A DNA stretch of 64,000 nucleotides from Onchidella celtica (taxonomy: Eukaryota > Mollusca > Gastropoda > Systellommatophora > Onchidiidae): the NCBI GenBank assembly GCA_963931925.1, contig OZ007583.1, positions 11,731,133-11,795,132 on the forward strand, written 5' to 3'. Under the pieces are notes generated by a model. That model had not been told where the DNA came from. It did not search any database and saw nothing but the letters and a program-made list of their open reading frames with translations. Shown piece by piece: positions 56,177 through 64,000 of the stretch (positions within the stretch are counted from its first letter, which is position 1; the number at the start of each line of letters is the position of its first letter). Position numbers and translations under genes: made by a program.

Positions 56177-58743
56177 CACGGTAGTAGAAACCTGCTCTGG
56201 CTATGTCTTCCCTGCTCACTGGATTGTCTTCAGGCCAATCCTCAAAAGTTCTGATTCTGCTGAATAAAACAGCATATCCTGGGTCCCTCGGTTTGTCGAT
56301 GAAAATGCCCAGTTCTTGACAGTTCAGACCTCTGACCTGATCACTAACAGAGCTGGTGGTTGAGGTAGAAGAACTCCCGCTGGCTGCTGCAACTGCGGTA
56401 GTTGTGCTGGTGGTGGTCGATGATTGTGGCTGTGTTGGGATGGCATAAACCACGGAATTGATGATAGGATGGAGAATGGGATGTGTGTTGATTGCACTTT
56501 CAGAAGTTTCGGCGGAATCATCGGTGATATTTGTAGCTCCTGAAGGCTGAGCTTGTCCGGCTTGGTCTTCTGGTGTTGTCGATGTAAGGTGGTGATTGTG
56601 GCGTATTCTGCCTGTTATAGATTTCCCAGCTGGCCTCAAGTCACCGTTATGTGATCTGGGACGATCTGACCCGGTCAGCTGGGATACAAAGGCGTCAGGT
56701 GTTGATGATGGGTCTTGAATCTGCATGGGGACATGTTCTGTCGGGCTGCTTATTGAGGGGGCATGTGCTGTAAGACTATTTGATGACGGGCCACGTGCTG
56801 TCAAACTGTTTGATGATGGGCCACGTGTTGTAAGATGATATAATGAGTCGGAAGGCATTGTATTACCGTTTGGAAAGTTGCTATTTGATTGACCCCTTAT
56901 GAGCCCCCCTGAAGCTGAATGAAATACAGGTTGAGCATAGGTTGACACGCCAACCACTGACCTGTCGTCTCTAGAATGGGCAGTAGAGGTGTTGACCATT
57001 GCCTCAGTGTTTACCACGTTAGACGCTCCATATTGCTCGACAATATCAAGCTCCATGTTGCTTTCATTCCTAACAGTGCTTGCTGCTTGCGACCAATCTC
57101 CGCTGATCTGCCCTCTGCTCAGACTGGATGGGGTCCTGCTTTGTGGTTCAGGGTAGCCTTCCATGAACTGGGTCATACTATAGTTTACCTGGGGCACTTC
57201 GGACGGATCCCTCCATATAGGCCTAGCAGCTGCCTGTGGAATACCCTCATCCTGATTCTGTGTGACATACTCTCTAGCATTCTCTCGTCCGTTCAGTGGC
57301 CTGGAATCCCCAATGGTCCTTGTTTTGTTGCCCGATAAATTTTCCAATTCCATGCCACTAGATGAGGAAATTGCCACCATTGGACAGTTAGGGCGAAAAT
57401 GTCGGTGAAGGCTCTGAATATCAGCTGCAGACTGCCAGTTTTGTAAACCAATAAGACAATAAAAACACATGATATCGTCATTAATTCCATCTCCACAATA
57501 CAAAAAGCCAGATTCAGACAAAAAATTGGCAATTCCCCCTTCACCATGTGGACATAACGCGAAAGTTGCCTCTCTCAAGGTTTTCCTTTCTAGATCATTC
57601 CATGGAATACTATTTAGTTCAGACGGTGGCTCTGGAGAAAAATCTATCAATACAATAAACACATTACAGTTCTGCGGTGGATGGTAGGTGTCACAAAGCT
57701 TTGTCGGATCGTCGCTAAAATTGTCAAGCGCAACATTCTGCTTTGTGCCTTCCAGGGACAGTCTGGTCAAGGAATCTGACATATCCCCTAACGTAATGTT
57801 ACGACGCTGTTCCTCTGACAGGACATATTTCACACTTGCCATGTCATGAAATTCTGTCCTCTCACAGACTAGAGATGTTGCAGCTTCGCCCTGATTTACA
57901 TTTTCAGGATGAATCAATTTAGAATGATACGACGTGCTGCAAGATTCCCTCTCTTGGCAATCTGGACCCCCCAACGTCACATGTGCTCTCACTGCTATAT
58001 CGTTTTGCTCACTATCTATGATCATATCTTCTATACCTGTGTCGCCCAGATGGTCAACGCTTCTGTTTTCATTAAGCAAGGAAGAATTTAATTGTGGTGT
58101 CACCTCGACCTCTCTTACGATGTCAGTAACAAAAGCGGAGGACAATTTTGTATCATCAGAGTCATGCAACGCTTTTTTAGCTTCATCATTACCTATATCG
58201 CGACCCAAGCTTTTAAACTTTCTGTATCTGTTACCAGGGAACCTAGAAACGACCGCTAACAAATTTCTCTTCTCAGATCTATCCGATATAGAAGTTTTCA
58301 TAGTCAGTATTTGTGTTTCCTTTTTATTGAGACTAAACTGTCCTCCCATTATTTGCTGTAGTGTCCTATGTATAAGATAACTACCTAGATCGTTTCTAAC
58401 AGCATCTTCAAAAATGTAGGAGACACTGACAGTTTTCAGAAGATGAGCCTCTAAATATTGGTTGCGGCCACTGCAATGTTTAAACAATTTGGTTATGATT
58501 TTTCTCAAGTTTTGAATGCGTCTCCTTTCCGGTGATATAGATCTCTCTGAAACCATTGACAAGCTACGTATAATACGACTGTCCGTCTCCTTTCTGTTTC
58601 TGGTGGATACCTGCATGTTCTTGTGGGCTGACGGTATATTGCTGTCTGTAGCACGATATATGGTTGCATGTGAGCCATCTCCAGTGTCATCAACAACCGA
58701 ATGGCATAAGTTCTCATTTTCCAATGAACGAAGTCTTCCGTAC
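56177..58743 (-). CDS. IAP copy C, large exon: long N-terminal region, BIR 1, Ser/Thr-rich linker, first half of BIR 2
   Basis: Open for 855 codons. Donor GTAAGTTC at 56171-56176 gives phase 1, matching exon 2. A plausible acceptor TTTATTTTCAAG at 58744-58745 starts the exon; an ATG at 58811 in the same frame is the alternative start. Counting from 58811: residues 25-400 have no domain I recognise, with a basic stretch near 88-110 and acidic, Ser-rich sequence after 230. BIR 1 is at about 410-475 with CFYC, 16 residues, H in SLHRHF, six residues, C. A Ser/Thr/Pro linker at 480-830 includes a repeat LTxRGPSSNS (about 665-690). BIR 2 then begins (LGIFIDKPRDPGYAVLFSR...ARAGFYYRG). An IAP of this length is unusual; most two-BIR IAPs are 300-600 residues. 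Confidence 0.88.
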
Positions 58744-58811
58744 CTTGAAAATAAACGGCATACATTATGGTTTGTATCTACCAGTATAACAAAGTTTAAT
58801 ATCAGCATCAT

Positions 58812-59680
58812 TCCCTACTATTGTACTCAAACGGTTGATTTATGATAATAATACATGCAATAATCTTTAATTAGCTTCTACGGATTTATATCTATATCTA
58901 TGCTTTACGTTGTGGTCAATGCGATTAAACAACTGATTCTGTATTGCAGTGCCATGAAAATTACTGAGAAAAAAGTGGTTGCAGAAATGACAGCAAATAG
59001 GCTGCCTCAATAACGATAACAACAATAATGGCAACAATAATTGTCAATAAAGTGGTAATAAATTAATGATAACAATAAGAATAAAAGTTAATAACGATAA
59101 TAATAAAATAATAGCAATGTCATTTTTATTAACAACAATAATAACAGCAATCATATTATAATGGAGCTAGCCCTTGAACATGCAAGCACCTAAAAAGCCG
59201 TGGCGAAGTGGCCAAAACAAAATTAAACTTTTGTGCCTCAATTTTTGACAATAAAATACATGGACACATTAATTTTGGTCAAAATTAAGTCATTAATATT
59301 ATTTCTTTTTGCAATTTCTGGAACCTTAAAAAGGAGGCGTGGATCCGTCGAATAAAATCTAGGAATAGCCTACGAGACGATCGAAAATTTCGTTCTTCGT
59401 CTAGCTATCTTTGCACATTGCTGGTCGAAGATAAAACTTCAACACCTCTGTGTATTCTGCAAGGAATTGTGGCACAACAATACGTTTTATTGGTCTTTGC
59501 ATCGAACACAAGTGACCTAGATACATGTATGGCTGGGCTTGGTATCGGCTGGGCTTGGTATCGGTAGAAAGAATTGGCAAGATGTGTCTTGCTCGGGTCG
59601 GCTAACATTAATAATGCTAGTGAAGTTGTCAAAGAAAACATTTTTATTTTTGTATGCCCGGCCGTAGCTGGACTGTCCTG
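58812..59680. other. Unassigned 5' flank or intron of copy C
   Basis: AT-rich with scattered AATAAT/AACAAT motifs (59010-59160). If the large exon is internal, upstream exons should lie here or beyond the window, but I could not identify any. Confidence 0.4.
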
Positions 59681-59684
59681 CTGG

Positions 59685-59697
59685 TAATAGTAATAAT

Positions 59698-59741
<44 letters not shown>

Positions 59742-59742
59742 T
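59685..59742. repeat. (TAA)n microsatellite
   Basis: TAATAATAATAATAATAATA tract of about 45 bp, with imperfect units on the left. Confidence 0.95.
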
Positions 59743-59867
59743 CCATCGCCCTCTCAGAGTGAGCTTTTGCTTTCGTGGGCCTTCATTTATTTTATTATTA
59801 TCCCACGTGCAGAAAACCCAATCTTCACTTGATTCCAACCGCAGTCTGCTAGAAGAACTTACCTACT

Positions 59868-60060
59868 GATGCTCATTGATACGTGAAAAAAATTGCATTG
59901 AAACAAACATCTTTTCAGGTGTCACAAATAGCATTATTCCACTCTACAGTGCTAACAGAATGGGTAGAAAATATAAAGGAAACCTCTAAAATTATAATGT
60001 TAGCCTGAAAGGTTGATATGAAGGCTGAATGACTCTGAATGGTGCAAAAGCAACTTCACC
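59868..60060. repeat. Diverged copy of 37560-38020
   Basis: Shares GATGCTCATTGA, TTTTCAGGTGT, TCTACAGTGCTAA and TGTT(A/G)GCCTGAAAGG(T/C)TGA in order. Holds a single unit of the sequence amplified at 37.6 kb. Confidence 0.65.
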
Positions 60061-63000
60061 GGGCAAGCGGCCTTTCCAGAAAATCAGCGCTAATGATTTT
60101 CTTCTTTTCGGGAAAATTTAGAATGCCTGGCTTCCCTAAACGAGGTTAAAGATTTCACTCGGGCATTCCATACCGTGGTTAGAATGCATTAACTTTTTTT
60201 TTACTTCACTACTTCGAGTGAGTAGCAGATCTAGCCGCCGTTTGCTAATCAAAGACAGTCTCACCATTTTATATGCGTATTTGATGCGAATCTACATTCA
60301 CAAGACATTCGGATTTTTTTTTTTTTATTCCGTTATGCTTTGTCATCTGAGACAGGAACAGACCTGATGATGGACCCACGTGACACACCCACGAACTGGA
60401 TTACAAATAATCTATAAAAAGACCTCTATTTATTATTCTTGCATGGGGAACTATTTTAGGCAAAAGAATGTAGCGGTTTTATTTTTTTAAATATTTTATT
60501 AAGTTTTTTTTTTTTTACCGTTGTTGTTTTAAATTTCTAAATTTTGTGTTCACAAGTCTTGCAGACACCATAACCGGCACTTGGTCTAGCCTCTTTTCAC
60601 ATAATTATTCTTCAAATACAACGGGAACCCTTGCAAAGATGCAGTAGTAAACTAAACAAAAAAACAGCCTTTGGGGATTTGGCATCCAGCCTGCTTGCCC
60701 CTCCACCCCTTGTCTTTGAATTAGCCAACCTGTGAATTTGCTGTCTAAGGGAATACCACAGTCAGATACTGGCAGACAAGAGCTGCGCACAAGAACTTAT
60801 ATTTTCTTGATAAATCCGGGAAGACCCTATTATCATAGCCCGATCAGTCAACTTCTGCCATTATTTCTTTGCCGGTGCACATTTTGCTGGCAACAACTGA
60901 CTGTCTGACCGGGCGTAGTATGATACCTCCCTTACCCTGGTTGGCTATGAAATATGACATACGGTATCTCTGGTGCTGACTCTGTTTCTGTTTATAGATA
61001 ATTGGTATTCCGGTGCCTTACGATTTGTTGGAAACCCATTGTATTTATATTTTATTTCCACCCATTTCTTTTCTCCATTGTTGGCATGTTGCCCATTTGT
61101 AGGTCTTTTATTTCGAAACGTAATTGTCTGAAGTTTGGTGTTTGAATGGTTCTATAGGACCTCTGGTTCGTTGCTTTCATTATTGTTCTTGATTTGTTCA
61201 ATATTTTATTTCATTCTATGAGTAATTTTTAGCTTCTCTTTTTTTGATGATATGGTCTGGAATAGACTTATCATAGGTGTTTGGGGAAGTGCACCATGAA
61301 AAGGTGTAGCTGGGTTAAGGAGTTTGAAAACATACAGGCAGACACAGCGTGTTTTTTTTACTAGATCTAGTTCAAGTGTTACCCACAAGCCTATCCTCGA
61401 AAGAAAAGGCACCACGCTTATACGCCATTTTGAAATCATAGGTCAAACAGCAAACTTCACTAAGTAGCTCTGTTTCAGCTCTAGTTATAATCGCAGACAT
61501 CCAGCGCTTTCATGAGGAATAAACACATAGAAACAAATCTGCCGGTACTGCAGAATAACATGAGAAAGTAAAGTACAGAGATTAAAATCAAACAAACCAG
61601 GGAAACGAACTTGTTGGGACAAGACTACAGAGAAAGAAAACCGAAATACGCGTAGCATATTGCATTACTGGAAAAATAGTCTGAACTAGATCTAGATCTA
61701 CATTGTCGACAGCTAACAAGAACAGTTTAGAGAAAAATCACACACAAAGGCTCGAAGGTAGTAAAAATGTATGAGAATTTGTATATGCACGTATAAATCA
61801 AGTCCTTTTAGTTTTAGGTTATATGCCACGTACCTGTTTCTCATAATAGTAGGCCTGCCGGTGGTGGCTGGGAGTGAACATGATATATAGGGAATCACCA
61901 GAAGTCACTATTGACACTGACATAAATAGGCTGTGGGAATTCCGGGCTAGAAAACCGCGGGTAATCCCGCACGTCCAGCCCGGGAGAAAATCTAACACAC
62001 CAAATCTACAATTAATAGAGCAGAAAATTACACAAAATGTAGATTTGATTTAGATCTAGATATAGATCTAGATATTTGTTGTTTGTTGCAGTATCGTAGC
62101 ACAGTGCAAAGGAGGAAGCGGTGTTCAACTACTTCTTTTCATTACACCGAAAATCAGAACAGAAATCAATCGAGTAGTGGACGAGCAGAGCTCGATGAAA
62201 AATGTAAATCTCGGTCTGTTACAGTTCTCCCCATAATGCTGGTCACAGGATATGTAGTTTACTTTTATTAAAAATGTTTTCTTCTGTTCCATTTTTATTT
62301 TAATTGTCAAAGTCCCCTTGACCTTGCCCGTGAGTATCTAATTTATTAAATTGCCCTATGCGTTCCATGGTTTTGTTTTGTTGAAAATTTTGATCAGTAT
62401 TTTTTAATGTTGCCATTAACAACGGATGTTGATTTTGTTGAATGCCATTTCCAGCTGTCAGCGTAGATCGACACACCGGTAAACCGCTTGGAGAAGTTTA
62501 ACGAGATTTTGCACGCACCAAATTAACATACTCACTCGTTATCGAAAATGCCAATAAGTCAAAATCCCAAGGAATGTGGTAAGCTTAAGTGGCCTGTCTT
62601 CAAAAATTAGCCCTACATAGATAATCTATAAAGTCTAGAGTAGGTAGGCCTAGATCTGGAGTCTAGTCCAAACTGATTTTTACTTTTTATCACAACTCAC
62701 CAGACATTGTCTAATCTGATCGAGCTTGCTTTTCTAAGAATTTTGATACCAAATTTGTCATTCTGGTTTAAAGGGTTGGAAAGTTATGGCATTTTCAAAA
62801 GTGAAAAAACACCTCGAATTTGCTACCTTTTGCAGATTACACAATAGTCCAACTTTGACCGCCCATAAAATGACTGTTTATTGAGTCACAGCATTAAAAA
62901 TTATCTGTTTCCAAGCCAAGAGGGTGTACATTACGCTCAATTTTTTTCGAGGGGTACAAATATAGTACAAGCATCTCATTTTACTTTTTTAAATCATCAA

Positions 63001-64000
63001 ACGTCATCCGACGTCAATTTTGTGTGAACTTTTACAAGGGAGACAAAATAATGTTTTTTTGTTTTTTTTCTAATTGAAAATAAGGTCAACCGCGTCGCCA
63101 TTGACTTAGCACTGAGTGTCAGAAAAAGGTAACGAAATTAAGTATTGGGTGGGTCTATAAAAACAGTCAGCGCTTCGCGCCGAAACATGCCATAAGTCTA
63201 ATTTTGGCACACCCTGAAAATACAAAGACTGAGGTTGATTTGCGTGTAATTTTGATCCTGATCTATTAATGTTTCCACCAGTTTCTCGATCAACAAACTT
63301 TTCAACAAACAATTTTCAAAGGAACTTCATCTTAAAACAGGATGAAAAATACATTGAATTAAACCTCATTTATCTGGCTTTCTGTGTGAGTTATTTTCAA
63401 ACTCTTGCGCTACATCAGCTTGACGCGGCTCGGTTTGTTGTTATGAGGGGGTCAAATCCGTATGTGCGGCTCAGGGCGAAAACGGCAAGACTGTGTCTTG
63501 TTCAAGCAATAAAAACACATGGCTACACACATTAAACAATACAAAAGATAATACTTTGACAGAGAAAGACTTGAACTTTATTTTGATGTAGGATACAGTC
63601 CGTTTTACATAAACTCACAGCAATAGTATCCTTGTAATGCTGGCCTAAAATTATGCCAAAACGGGATTTCGCCCCTTCAGCGGGGCAGTTTGGACTACCT
63701 ACTACTAGTATACCTAATTCTACTCTCAAATCAGTAGTCTGCGCTATGGGTCTTTCATTAGACTTCAGTGTCACCTTTGTACATGCTCACAAAGAGAAGA
63801 ACCCATTTGGGCCAATTCAAGTGAACTCAAATAAATGTGCACTTCGCAACCAAAGAAGAAAACATTTAGATATCGATCTAAAATCTATATCGTTTGTGGT
63901 CAGGACATAAGGAACTCTGCCCCAACTGCACCTATTAAAAAGAAATATTAAATCTGGATCTTATTCAGGGCACTAGTAGTGTTTGGTGGTTCCATTGCTT
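60061..64000. other. No gene recognised
   Basis: Includes a segment (60760-60950) related to 43925-44065. There are AGATCTAGAT-rich patches near 61685 and 62050-62080. ORFs of 60-88 codons on both strands match no family and show no paired splice signals. The upstream end of IAP copy C could extend into this stretch. Confidence 0.45.

Overview
This is animal nuclear DNA, dense in transposons and simple repeats. The genes are intron-split inhibitor-of-apoptosis (IAP/BIRC) genes with GT-AG introns. The rest is a Ty3/gypsy LTR element, several non-LTR retrotransposons, solo LTRs, small DNA transposons and a Polinton/Maverick fragment. Multi-copy IAP genes plus Polintons fit a marine invertebrate, most likely a mollusc, but the species cannot be fixed from sequence alone.

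Layout. 1-7.5 kb: GA repeat, then a complete Ty3/gypsy element (736-5871) with almost identical 300-bp LTRs but broken pol, then LINE-type 3' tails. 7.6-24.9 kb: IAP copy A on the minus strand (BIR exons at 24.26-24.58 and 23.46-23.64 kb, a small exon at 20.5 kb, UBA at 19.3 kb, linker at 18.9 kb, RING at 7.6 kb). The last intron is 11 kb and holds satellite repeats plus a solo LTR that is itself split by a non-LTR retrotransposon. 24.9-30.5 kb: decayed tail of a restriction-like-endonuclease retrotransposon, an 18-unit 44-bp tandem array, and a Polinton fragment (integrase plus four linked genes, three of them broken). 30.7-35.9 kb: IAP copy B, a segmental duplicate of A that has lost half a BIR, a splice donor, half the UBA exon and the RING. 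36-46 kb: gene-poor, with a possible membrane-protein ORF, a second solo LTR, a 1.2-kb tandem duplication, a long GA tract and a foldback element. 47-49.5 kb: a CR1/Jockey-like LINE split by a third solo LTR. 50.0-58.8 kb: IAP copy C, apparently the intact gene, encoding two BIRs, UBA and RING with a very large first visible exon. 58.8-64 kb: no gene seen.

The three IAP copies lie head to tail on the minus strand and share exon boundaries and intron phases (1, 0, 1, 1, 1). That is strong evidence that the exon calls are right and that the cluster grew by duplication. Copies A and C could encode BIR/UBA/RING E3 ligases; copy B is probably a pseudogene. Mobile elements explain most of the differences in intron size. 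Exact target-site duplications are visible for all three solo LTRs, for the nested LINE and for a 94-bp hAT-type MITE.
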